From contig CBDHHD010000016.1 in NCBI GenBank assembly GCA_965263285.1, positions 930,001 through 994,000 on the forward strand: a stretch of 64,000 nucleotides of DNA, written 5' to 3'. The notes below the pieces were generated by a model that was not told where the DNA came from, did not search any database, and saw only the letters and a list, made by a program, of their open reading frames with translations. Below are positions 25,728 through 33,813 of the stretch, piece by piece (the stretch's first letter is position 1; every line of letters starts with the position of its first letter). The DNA is from JASGCP01 sp965263285. GTDB lineage: Bacteria; Bacteroidota; Bacteroidia; Chitinophagales; Chitinophagaceae. The position numbers and the translations under genes are program-made.

Positions 25728-25872
25728 TTTTTTAGAAAATCGGAGGCATTGATTATCCGATAAACATAAACATATAAATAATTAGAACAGATCTGATAAA
25801 GACAATCACCTAATAAAAATATAGCCTTCAATTAATTTTTTATATTTTATAACTAATAAACTTCATTATTAT

Positions 25873-26154
25873 ATGAAAAAAGAATTGAAAAATTTAGGTC
25901 AAATTCTATATAGAAAAGAATTGAAAAACGAAGAATTAAAAAATTCTATTGGTGGAAAAGGATACACATGTGGAGGCTTCATGTGTGATTGGGCTTGTAC
26001 CAAATTAAATGGAGATAGGAAATGTGCTACTGGAGCTACTGGTAGTATAGAGAATCCTACAAGCTTTCTTGAAACTCCTTGGGGTTGTAGTGGTGGATCT
26101 ACAAATGGACCATGTTATTGTCTTAGTGGGGTTAAAGTTGTTTTGTGTGAGTAA
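25873..26154 (+). CDS. Cysteine-rich GG-leader peptide precursor, isolated copy
   Basis: 93 residues. The leader is MKKELKNLGQ...LKNSIGG. The mature part (KGYTCGGFMCDWACTKLNG) carries the eight cysteines with a longer Cys4-Cys5 loop (GATGSIENPTSFLETPWG) and CYC in place of CWC. It is closest to the gene at 18357. The 3' flank repeats that of the gene at 15693, so this copy looks like a mosaic of the two loci. Confidence 0.72.
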   Translation: MKKELKNLGQILYRKELKNEELKNSIGGKGYTCGGFMCDWACTKLNGDRKCATGATGSIENPTSFLETPWGCSGGSTNGPCYCLSGVKVVLCE

Positions 26155-26465
26155 CTTTGTATAGTTTATTACACTAAATTTAGGTATGCCTGAAAAAAGA
26201 AGCACTTACATTGTCGTATAGCATCATATATAGACTAAGTTTAATTTATTTTGTTTATCCTACTTATATCATTGTAGTTTAATTTAGTTTGGTTTCTTTC
26301 AATTGATCGTAAAACCTCAACAAATTCATTTTATTTTTCGCTCGTGACTTAAGTGATATAAGCAGTAGCTTCTTTTTGTAAATCTTTGATCTGCAAACTT
26401 TATTTTTTCTAAAAAATAAGAAAAAAAGTATAAGAACATGAGAAGATTAACAAGTAGCTGAGTAG
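26155..26465. other. Conserved downstream segment, second copy
   Basis: An element-C-like end (ACACTAAATTTAGGTATGCC) at about 26170-26190 is followed by the same decayed reverse-strand frame as at 15991-16297, with stops in the same places. It ends near a GAAGATTAACA...CTGAGTAGTTA motif just before the dnaN stop. No gene is visible. Confidence 0.4.
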
Positions 26466-27611
26466 TTACGATTCTTGTTCTTTTACTTTATTAATCAATG
26501 GCATAATAAGTTGCAATACCGACTCATCTTCTAAAGGTTGAGCAGGTGTAATAATAAGCGCACGATTAGAATAAGACATATCAATTCTTATTTCTTCTAC
26601 ATCAATACCTTCTAACACTTCCATGAGTCTCTCTGAATGAAAAGCAAATTTTATTGAATTACCATCGTATTGACATGGAATTTCTTCATTCCCTTCATTA
26701 TGATAATCATTATCTAATCCTTCTATAAAAATAGATTGATCTTTAAATGTTACACTAATTTCATTCGTACTTTTATTAGCTAATATATTAATAGTAGCAA
26801 TTGACCTAAGTAATGCAACACGGTTTACAATACATTGGTATAGATTTTTTTGTGGAATAGCAACACGATAATCGGGATACTTTGCATTAATAAGTTGTGC
26901 TTTAAATACAATACCACTAACCTTTATATGAATATGTCCCTTACTAAATTGCACAATTGCATCTACATCTATATCTGAAAATACATGTTTTATGATTGTT
27001 AATGCTTTCTTAGGTATCACCCATTGCGTACTTATATTATTATTATGCTCTACTTTATAGAAGGAATATTCTATAAGGCGATGAGTATCGGTAGCTGCAA
27101 ATAAGATAGTATCATTTTCCCATTTTAATAACAAACCAGCCAAAGCAGGTCGAATATCATTTTCAGCAAGTGCGTAAGTAGTAGCACGAATCACACGCAA
27201 TATTTTCTTTGTAGATAATTGAAAAGACGCTTCCGACTCTTCAATTGGTTCTTTAGGAAAGCTTTTAGTATCTTCACAAGCTATTTTATACTTACCTGCA
27301 TCTCCTGTAATTTCTATATTAATTGCATTATTTAAACTAGTAATATGAAATGTTAATGGTTGATCGGGAACCTTATATAAAAGATCTAACATTTTTTTTG
27401 CAGGCACACAAAAACTAAATTCTTCTGTTGATGTTATTTCTAAAGATGCAGTCATATATGTTTCTAAATCAGTAGCCGCCAATATAAGCATTTCTTTACG
27501 CACAACAAAAAGAAAATTATTAATAATAGATATAATAGGAGATGACGGTATAACAGTTGATAATTTTATTAAATTTCTATGTAATAGAGACGATGTTACA
27601 ATAAACTTCAT
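26466..27611 (-). CDS. dnaN: DNA polymerase III beta sliding clamp
   Basis: 381 residues from the ATG at 27611 (MKFIVTSSLLHRNL). A frame opening at 27671 would add 20 residues overlapping the upstream gene. It shows the three-domain clamp pattern, with the VVRKEMLILAATDLETYMTA block, RPALAGLLLKW, AATDTHRLIEY and a YPDYRVAIP motif. The C-terminus ends LQLIMPLINK plus a charged tail in place of the common VMPMRL. It is the replication processivity factor and should be single-copy and essential. The neighbouring deoxyhypusine-synthase-like gene ends 42 bp upstream. Confidence 0.94.
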   Translation of the reverse strand: MKFIVTSSLLHRNLIKLSTVIPSSPIISIINNFLFVVRKEMLILAATDLETYMTASLEITSTEEFSFCVPAKKMLDLLYKVPDQPLTFHITSLNNAINIEITGDAGKYKIACEDTKSFPKEPIEESEASFQLSTKKILRVIRATTYALAENDIRPALAGLLLKWENDTILFAATDTHRLIEYSFYKVEHNNNISTQWVIPKKALTIIKHVFSDIDVDAIVQFSKGHIHIKVSGIVFKAQLINAKYPDYRVAIPQKNLYQCIVNRVALLRSIATINILANKSTNEISVTFKDQSIFIEGLDNDYHNEGNEEIPCQYDGNSIKFAFHSERLMEVLEGIDVEEIRIDMSYSNRALIITPAQPLEDESVLQLIMPLINKVKEQES

Positions 27612-27652
27612 TCTTATTAATATTTTAAAAGTTACAAATAATATATGCTTAG

Positions 27653-28630
27653 CTACTGGTTTAACATCCATGCAAAAACAAGGGGGGCTACAATCGTAGC
27701 ATCACTTTCTATAACAAATTTAGGGGTATTCACATCTATTTTTCCCCAAGTTATTTTTTCATTAGGTACCGCCCCACTATATGAACCATATGAAGTAGTG
27801 CTATCACTAATTTGACAAAAATAACTCCAAAATGGAACTTCTCTCCATTCTAAATCTTGATACATCATAGGCACTACACAAATGGGGAAATCGCCGGCAA
27901 TCCCCCCCCCTATTTGAAAAAAACCTACTCCATTTTTATCATTTGCATTATTTTTATACCAATTAGAAAGAGATACCATATATTCAATACCTGATTTAAC
28001 AATAGAAGCCTGCAATTCTTTTTTAATCACATAAGAAGCAAAGATATTTCCCATTGTGCTATCTTCCCAACCGGGCACTACCATTGGAATATTTTTTATA
28101 GCAGCGGCATACAGCCAACTATCTTTTATATCAATTTCATAATCACTTTTCATAACTTCACTTAACAATAACTGATACATATATTCGTGAGGAAAATATC
28201 GTTTCTCTTCTTTTTCAGCTTGTTTCCAAAGCTTGATTATATGTCGCTGAATCTTTCTAAAAGCTTCTTCTTCGGGGATACAGGTATCTGTTACCCTATT
28301 AAATCCTTTTTCTAATAATGCCAACTCATCTTTAGGAGATAAATCGCGATAATGAGGTACCCTTTTATAATGACTATGTGCTACTAAATTCATTACATCT
28401 TCTTCCAAATTAGCTCCTGTACAACTAATAAAATGAACCTTATCTTGCCGAATCATCTCTGCCAAAGAAACCCCTAACTCTGCTGTACTCATAGCACCGG
28501 CTAAAGAAATTAACATCTTATTGCCTTGTAATAGCTGTGCCTCATACCCCTTAGCCGCATCTACAAGTGTAGCTGCATTAAAATGTCTAAAATGATGCAC
28601 CATAAATGATGATATAGGCCCTTTATTCAT
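27653..28630 (-). CDS. Deoxyhypusine synthase family protein
   Basis: 325 residues from the ATG at 28630. The family transfers the aminobutyl group of spermidine. In bacteria, which lack eIF5A, members are thought to act in polyamine metabolism such as homospermidine formation. Visible features are MLISLAGAMSTAELG, FISCTGANLEEDV, IGGGIAGDFPI and the catalytic-lysine context ITWGKIDV equivalent to the eukaryotic SWGKI. A run of nine G (27902-27910 on the plus strand as C) encodes the IGGG of the nucleotide-binding loop, a candidate slippage site in a conserved motif. A TACTTTTG box lies at 28704-28711 on this strand. Confidence 0.85.
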   Translation of the reverse strand: MNKGPISSFMVHHFRHFNAATLVDAAKGYEAQLLQGNKMLISLAGAMSTAELGVSLAEMIRQDKVHFISCTGANLEEDVMNLVAHSHYKRVPHYRDLSPKDELALLEKGFNRVTDTCIPEEEAFRKIQRHIIKLWKQAEKEEKRYFPHEYMYQLLLSEVMKSDYEIDIKDSWLYAAAIKNIPMVVPGWEDSTMGNIFASYVIKKELQASIVKSGIEYMVSLSNWYKNNANDKNGVGFFQIGGGIAGDFPICVVPMMYQDLEWREVPFWSYFCQISDSTTSYGSYSGAVPNEKITWGKIDVNTPKFVIESDATIVAPLVFAWMLNQ

Positions 28631-28703
28631 ATTATTTTTTATTAAAATAGTGTAACGAGAAACCAACCAATTAGAATAACTATTTATTCAAAACTATTCT
28701 ATG

Positions 28704-28711
28704 CAAAAGTA
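28704..28711 (-). promoter_or_regulatory. -7 box for the deoxyhypusine-synthase-like gene
   Basis: TACTTTTG on the reverse strand, matching TAnnTTTG, 74 bases upstream of the chosen start. Confidence 0.45.
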
Positions 28712-28807
28712 ATTAAATATTTTGTAACTATTCATGTACATATTTATATTCATTTCCTTCTATCTTTTAACAATGACATTTGCTTAATAAAATATCTACT
28801 ATTTCTC

Positions 28808-29246
28808 GGCTACATCCTTTTTTTGAGGTGCTGGAAGCATGGATTATTACATACATATAAACATGGAAATAATAGGAAATATCTGATGAGGACTGCCCTC
28901 AGATAAAGAGCGTTACAAAACGAGGTGAGCGAAGCGACCAGCGAGAATGTGGAGGCGGATATTTTTATATATGAATCGTTATGATGAGCATAAAGTATGT
29001 ACATAAAAGATACCTATGGATAAGCTCATCATAACGATTCATACCTAACCGCCTCCCATTCATTCTCGCTAGCGTAGCGAGCCGTAGTTTTGTAGCTCTT
29101 TATCTGCAGGCTTGATTTTTTCTTTGTTTCTTTCTTTTGTATCAAGACAAAAGAAAGAAAAGGATATAAAAAATAATGATGAACCTATACCTGAGTAATT
29201 ACAAAAAACACAAATACCCCCCAGCACCTCAAAAAAAGGATGTAGG
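28808..29246. mobile_element. MITE-like element, copy 5 (reference copy)
   Basis: A 439-bp element without coding capacity. The ends are inverted repeats of about 26 bp: GGCTACATCC, a T run and GAGGTGCTGG on the left, the complement at 29221-29246 on the right. The centre is a nested hairpin from 28898 to about 29108: outer arms CTCAGATAAAGAGC / GCTCTTTATCTG, then GCGAGAATG / CATTCTCGC, GGAGGCGG / CCGCCTCC, and an inner perfect 19-bp stem at 28971-28989 with 29024-29042. Beside it sits TTCTTTCTTTTGT-6-ACAAAAGAAAGAA. No clear target duplication is seen here. It fills most of the gap before folD. Confidence 0.8.
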
Positions 29247-29303
29247 CAACAACAAAAAATATAAATTTAAATTATATTCAACATTATATATTAAATAAAA
29301 AAT

Positions 29304-29311
29304 TATTTTTG
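29304..29311 (+). promoter_or_regulatory. -7 box for folD-queE
   Basis: TATTTTTG followed by CATAAT, about 44 bases before the folD ATG. Confidence 0.5.
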
Positions 29312-29354
29312 CATAATGATTTATTTTCATCACAATGATTAATGATAATTATTT

Positions 29355-30239
29355 ATGATATTATTAGATGGCAAAATTGCTGCTAGTTCTGAAAAAGAAA
29401 AGATAAAAACAGCTGTTTCACTTATTCAACAATCAGGTCGTCGTGTGCCACATTTAGCCGCCATTCTTGTAGGCCATAATGGAGCATCAGAAGTGTATGT
29501 AGCCAATAAAGTAAAAAGCTGTGCTGAAGTAGGTATTCAATCCACATTAATACGATTAGAAGAAACTGTATCTGAAGAAAAATTAATTCAAGAAATTGAA
29601 AAAATTAATCAAAATCCTCATATAGATGGTATACTTGTACAACTACCACTACCTAAACATATTGCAGAAGAAAAGATTTTAGAGACCATTCATCCTAATA
29701 AAGATGTAGATGGTTTTCACCCCTATAATGTAGGGAAAATGGTATTAGGCAACCCCATATTTATTCCTGCTACACCATTGGGTATCTTATTGTTATTATC
29801 TCATTACAATATTTCATTTGCAGGAAAACAAGGCGTTATAATGGGCAGAAGTAATATTGTAGGAAAACCTATGCATATATTATTAAGTAGTTCAAAGCCT
29901 TATGGGAATGCTACCGTTACGCTATGTCATATACACACAAATCATAAAAAAGAAATATGTGCACAAGCAGACTTTATTATAGTAGCCATAGGACAACCTG
30001 CCTTTGTTACCAGCGATTTTGTAAAAGAAGGTGCGGTTGTAATAGATGTAGGTATTACAAGAGTAGCCGACCCTTCTTCTCCTAAAGGATATAAAATAAT
30101 GGGCGATGTTGATTTTGATTCAGTAAAACATAAGGCATCTGCTTTAACTCCTGTTCCTGGTGGAGTAGGATTAATGACAATCGTTGCCCTATTAAAAAAC
30201 ACATTACTTGCATTTGAGCACCTTTCTAAAAATAAATAA
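29355..30239 (+). CDS. folD: Methylenetetrahydrofolate dehydrogenase / cyclohydrolase
   Basis: A bifunctional one-carbon enzyme converting 5,10-methylene-THF to 10-formyl-THF. The 294-residue product has the catalytic-lysine region EVYVANKVKSCAEVGI, the DGILVQLPLPKHI motif, PNKDVDGFHPYNVG, the GRSNIVGKP nucleotide-binding loop and the C-terminal TPVPGGVGLMTIV motif. Length is standard. Three bases separate its stop from queE, so the two are co-transcribed. Confidence 0.96.
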   Translation: MILLDGKIAASSEKEKIKTAVSLIQQSGRRVPHLAAILVGHNGASEVYVANKVKSCAEVGIQSTLIRLEETVSEEKLIQEIEKINQNPHIDGILVQLPLPKHIAEEKILETIHPNKDVDGFHPYNVGKMVLGNPIFIPATPLGILLLLSHYNISFAGKQGVIMGRSNIVGKPMHILLSSSKPYGNATVTLCHIHTNHKKEICAQADFIIVAIGQPAFVTSDFVKEGAVVIDVGITRVADPSSPKGYKIMGDVDFDSVKHKASALTPVPGGVGLMTIVALLKNTLLAFEHLSKNK

Positions 30240-30242
30240 AAT

Positions 30243-30848
30243 ATGAAATTGCCTATCATGGAAATATTTTATACTTTACAAGGGGAAGGGAAATTTCAAG
30301 GTCAAGCGGCTTGTTTTATTCGAATAGCAGGCTGTGATGTAGGATGCACTTGGTGTGATATAAAAGAAAGCTGGAATGAAAAAAAATATCCATTACATAC
30401 CTTATCTACTATTATTCAAACATCTATTAACATAACCCCATTACCCAATAGAATAGCTGTTATTACAGGGGGAGAACCGCTCCTATATAACTTAGAGCAT
30501 CTTACTACACAGCTAAAACAACACCAATTTAAAACACATATTGAAACATCGGGTAGCAAAGATATAACAGGGATATGGGATTGGATTTGCATATCCCCTA
30601 AAAAATTCAAACCTCCTTTACCCTCTACTTTATCACAAGCCAATGAGTTAAAAATAATTATTTATCATCCTAGTGATTTTACTTGGGCCGAAAAATATGC
30701 AATGCAAGTAAAAACCAATTGCCAATTATACTTACAGCCAGAATGGAGCAAAAAAGAACAAATGATCCCTCTAATGATTAACTATATTAAAACGCATCCC
30801 CAATGGAAATTAAGTATGCAAATACATAAATATATAGGTATCCCTTAA
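30243..30848 (+). CDS. queE: 7-carboxy-7-deazaguanine synthase, radical SAM enzyme
   Basis: QueE makes the 7-deazaguanine ring precursor of queuosine tRNA modification. The 201-residue protein opens with the family signature IFYTLQGEGKFQGQA, then a CDVGCTWCD cluster motif (C-x3-C-x2-C) and ITGGEPLLY. The LKIIIYHPSDF and LYLQPEW blocks match the short clade of QueE. Other queuosine genes are not in the window. It is the nearest radical SAM enzyme to the peptide genes, but it belongs with folD and shows no RiPP-maturase features. Confidence 0.9.
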   Translation: MKLPIMEIFYTLQGEGKFQGQAACFIRIAGCDVGCTWCDIKESWNEKKYPLHTLSTIIQTSINITPLPNRIAVITGGEPLLYNLEHLTTQLKQHQFKTHIETSGSKDITGIWDWICISPKKFKPPLPSTLSQANELKIIIYHPSDFTWAEKYAMQVKTNCQLYLQPEWSKKEQMIPLMINYIKTHPQWKLSMQIHKYIGIP

Positions 30849-30909
30849 CTAATATAATATAGTCGCCACTAATTACCCATTTTTAATAGGTGATCATTAT
30901 TCTTTTTTA

Positions 30910-31201
30910 TTAACTAATATTGCAAATACCATTACAAAGAGCATAATTAGAAGGCACCCAATCTGAATTAGGTTGACAATTTAAACTACCTAAACAACAA
31001 TAAGAATTACTTCCCTCAATCGTATTCCATTGACTACAACAAGCATAAGCATTCATAGAACATTGTTTTACACAAATACCTTCTATCACACATAAGGAAG
31101 AGCAATTAGCTACAATCTTCCCTCCTAAAGATGTTTTTAATTCATTATTTTTTAATTCTAACCTTTGTAAGGTATCTTCTAAAGTTTTAAATTTTTTTCA
31201 T
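30910..31201 (-). pseudogene. Divergent cysteine-rich GG-leader peptide gene, frameshifted in an A7 run
   Basis: The reverse strand starts ATG and then seven A. With six A it would read MKKFKTLEDTLQRLELKNNE, continue LKTSLGG as a double-glycine leader, and give a mature part of about 68 residues with eleven cysteines, including two CC pairs. As written, a TAA follows at codon 5. The leader is related to the array genes while the mature part is not. The start lies 155 bp from, and faces away from, the TolC-type gene of an export operon. The A7 run could be a phase-variable switch, a true inactivation or a sequencing error. Confidence 0.6.
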
Positions 31202-31356
31202 AACTTAGTATTTAAATTTATATTAACATATTTTGTAAAAATATTGCAATTTTATATAAACACCAAAAGAATAATTAGCTAATTATTTTTTTATTTATAA
31301 TATAAAAAACAATTAATTTTACAGCTATTTATTAATAATTATTTAAAACATTATTC

Positions 31357-32706
31357 TTGAAAAAACGAATTCCGTGTAAAGTGATAGAATCTTTCTGTGT
31401 GCTTTTTTTATTTTTTCATGTAGCACCTGCAATGAGTCAAACCTATACTTTTTCTTCTTTACAAGACATTTGGCAATACGCCAATCAACATAGTGCCGAT
31501 ATTGTTACTAAACAAATTGACAAGCAAGTGGCAGATAAATCTTTAACACAAGCATATGGTAGTTTATTGCCTAAAGCACAAGTAAATGGAAACATAACAA
31601 ATAATTTTCTTTTACAAGCTACATTAATTCCTAGTATTTTATTTAATCCTAATGCACAACCAGGAACATTTACTTCTGTGCGTTTTGGACGGCAATATAA
31701 TTATGTGGCTATTTGGACAGCATCATTAAATATTCTTAATAGCAGTGACTGGTACAATATTAAAGATAAAAAAATTAATCAAACCATTGCTAGCCTTAAT
31801 ATTGAAAAAGCTAAAAAAGATATATACGAACAAATTGCATCTGCTTATTATACCTACCGCATGATGAAAGAAACTGAAAAGCTAGCCACAGAAAACACAC
31901 AAACATCAGAACATATATATACCTTATCTCTTGATTCCTACAACCATGGCACTATTAATCAAATCACGCTTAACAACTCACTTATCCAATTAAAGCAATC
32001 TCAAAGTAATGAGCAACAAGCAGTGCAAAACGAAGAAGTAGCCTTAAATAATTTAAAATCTATTCTTCAAATACCTCTTTCTGATTCTATATATATTGCT
32101 AATCCTTTAAGTAATGATACCCTTACAAATATGATAGAACCTAATTTTGTAACCGATCCTAATATAAGCATTGCCTATCAACAAATGAAATTAGCAGAAA
32201 ACAAATTACATGCTTCTATAGCAGCCAATTTGCCTACTTTAGCATTTCAATACCAAGGTAGCTTTCAAGCGTTAAATGATCGTTTCTTAAGTTCACAAAA
32301 CACCAATTATATCCCCTCAGAGAATTATGCTTTACAATTAAGTGTACCTCTTTTTGCCGGGGGAAATAAATTTTTTCAAACTCAAATGAGCAAATTAAAC
32401 TATGATCGTAGTAAAAAACAATATGATCAAGTACAATCTCAAATATCCATACAAAACGAAAATGCTTATTTACAATATCGTAATAGCTGGATTGCATTTA
32501 ATCAAACAAAAGAAATATTAAACTTATACCAACAAAATAATGATAAAGCAACAACACAATACGAGCAAGGTATTATTTCATTAGATCAGCGCATGAAATT
32601 CTATATCAATCTATTACAATACCAAGATACTTATTTACAAGCACTTAGTTCCTTGTTAACCCATTCGTATATTTTACAAATTAAAACACAAACATTTAAC
32701 CCTTAA
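31357..32706 (+). CDS. TolC-family outer-membrane efflux protein
   Basis: 449 residues, starting at TTG if the signal peptide is to be complete (MKKRIPCK, then a hydrophobic FCVLFLFFHVAPAMSQ). The body is the TolC-type alternation of long helices and short strands, with two related halves, for example YNHGTINQITLNNSLIQLKQ and a YEQGIISLDQRM-like repeat near the C-terminus. It forms the outer-membrane channel of a tripartite exporter. It is the first gene of a plus-strand operon with HlyD, permease and ATPase, 7 bp before the HlyD gene. Substrate unknown; the divergent peptide gene beside it suggests peptides. Confidence 0.85.
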   Translation: MKKRIPCKVIESFCVLFLFFHVAPAMSQTYTFSSLQDIWQYANQHSADIVTKQIDKQVADKSLTQAYGSLLPKAQVNGNITNNFLLQATLIPSILFNPNAQPGTFTSVRFGRQYNYVAIWTASLNILNSSDWYNIKDKKINQTIASLNIEKAKKDIYEQIASAYYTYRMMKETEKLATENTQTSEHIYTLSLDSYNHGTINQITLNNSLIQLKQSQSNEQQAVQNEEVALNNLKSILQIPLSDSIYIANPLSNDTLTNMIEPNFVTDPNISIAYQQMKLAENKLHASIAANLPTLAFQYQGSFQALNDRFLSSQNTNYIPSENYALQLSVPLFAGGNKFFQTQMSKLNYDRSKKQYDQVQSQISIQNENAYLQYRNSWIAFNQTKEILNLYQQNNDKATTQYEQGIISLDQRMKFYINLLQYQDTYLQALSSLLTHSYILQIKTQTFNP

Positions 32707-32713
32707 ACACTTT

Positions 32714-33805
32714 ATGCGTATATATTCATGTCTTTTTTTATTCGCATGCATCAGTTGCACTTTTCATAAAACTTATATAGCGGTGCATCCTATTATAGCA
32801 CCTATTAGAGAAACGGTATTTGCTTCGGGGCATGTAGAATCATCTGATCAATTTACATTATCAGCTACAAATGATGGCGCTATTCTTCAACAATATTTTT
32901 ATGAGGGAGATAAAGTTAAAAAAGGACAAATCATTTTTGTTCAAGATGCTTCTAATTCACTTGTACAATTAAAAAATGCAGCGGAGAACCTTACTACTGC
33001 AAAAAATAATATGAGTAACCAATCGGCTGTTTTAAAAGGATTACAAATACAATTAAAAACAGCATTAACTCAATTGCAACATGATAGCATTCAAAATATA
33101 CGATATCAAACACTGTTGAAAACAAATGCAGTTTCAAAAGTAGATGCCGATAATGCTTTATTAGCATTTAACACATCGGCAAATAATGTGTATAATATAC
33201 AAGAAACGATTAAAAACACCCAAATAAATTTGCAACAAGCATTAGACAATGCAGCAGCTACCTATTATACAGCACAAAACACTTCTCGCTATTACAATAT
33301 CACTTCTCCCGAAGATGCTGTTATTTACGCTTTATATAAGAAGAAGGGCGATTATGTGAGGAAAAATGATAACCTATCATTATTAGGAAATCATCGTTTT
33401 ATTGCGGTATTAGATATTGATGAGCAAAGTATTAGTAAAATTAATGTTCATCAACCTGTATATATTGTGTTTAATAGCAATAAGAATCAAGTGTATACAG
33501 GTAGCGTAATTAAAATTTATCCTTTGTTTAATAGTACTGCCATTACCTATCGTGTAGATTGTTCTTTAGATAGCATACCCACTACATTAATTAATGGCAC
33601 CATTTTGCAAGCCAATATTCTCATTCAACAAAAAGATAAAGCTATGCTTATTCCAAGAAGTGCTTTTAATTTAGACGGAAGTGTGCATTTATTAACACAT
33701 GACAATAAAGTTGATACCATACAAGTTACTCCGGGTATTGTATCAACCAATTGGGTAGAAATAGAAAAAGGGCTTTCTCTTAAAGATGCCGTGATTACTA
33801 ATTAA
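32714..33805 (+). CDS. HlyD/MacA-type periplasmic adaptor, lipoprotein
   Basis: 363 residues with a short signal and a lipobox-like ACISC (Cys15), so it is probably anchored by lipid. A barrel-sandwich half-motif (YFYEGDKVKKGQIIFVQD) precedes a coiled-coil hairpin (about 80-175) rich in Gln and Asn, then the second half-motif (DAVIYALYKKKGDYVRKND) and a beta-barrel domain. It bridges the inner-membrane ABC transporter and the TolC-type channel. The next gene starts 8 bp after its stop. Confidence 0.85.
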   Translation: MRIYSCLFLFACISCTFHKTYIAVHPIIAPIRETVFASGHVESSDQFTLSATNDGAILQQYFYEGDKVKKGQIIFVQDASNSLVQLKNAAENLTTAKNNMSNQSAVLKGLQIQLKTALTQLQHDSIQNIRYQTLLKTNAVSKVDADNALLAFNTSANNVYNIQETIKNTQINLQQALDNAAATYYTAQNTSRYYNITSPEDAVIYALYKKKGDYVRKNDNLSLLGNHRFIAVLDIDEQSISKINVHQPVYIVFNSNKNQVYTGSVIKIYPLFNSTAITYRVDCSLDSIPTTLINGTILQANILIQQKDKAMLIPRSAFNLDGSVHLLTHDNKVDTIQVTPGIVSTNWVEIEKGLSLKDAVITN

Positions 33806-33813
33806 AAAATGAA

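Noticed and set aside
27653..28630. True hypusine modification of a translation factor
   Set aside because: Bacteria lack eIF5A. The family in bacteria is associated with polyamine chemistry, so only a family-level name is used.
28898..29108. CRISPR-like repetition or tRNA-like folds in the hairpin elements
   Set aside because: Copies are dispersed and not in arrays with spacers, and the stems do not form a tRNA cloverleaf with an anticodon arm. No CRISPR array or tRNA was found in the window.
30243..30848. Radical SAM gene as a maturase for the peptide at 30910
   Set aside because: It has the full QueE signature, is coupled to folD, and has no SPASM domain or peptide-binding region.
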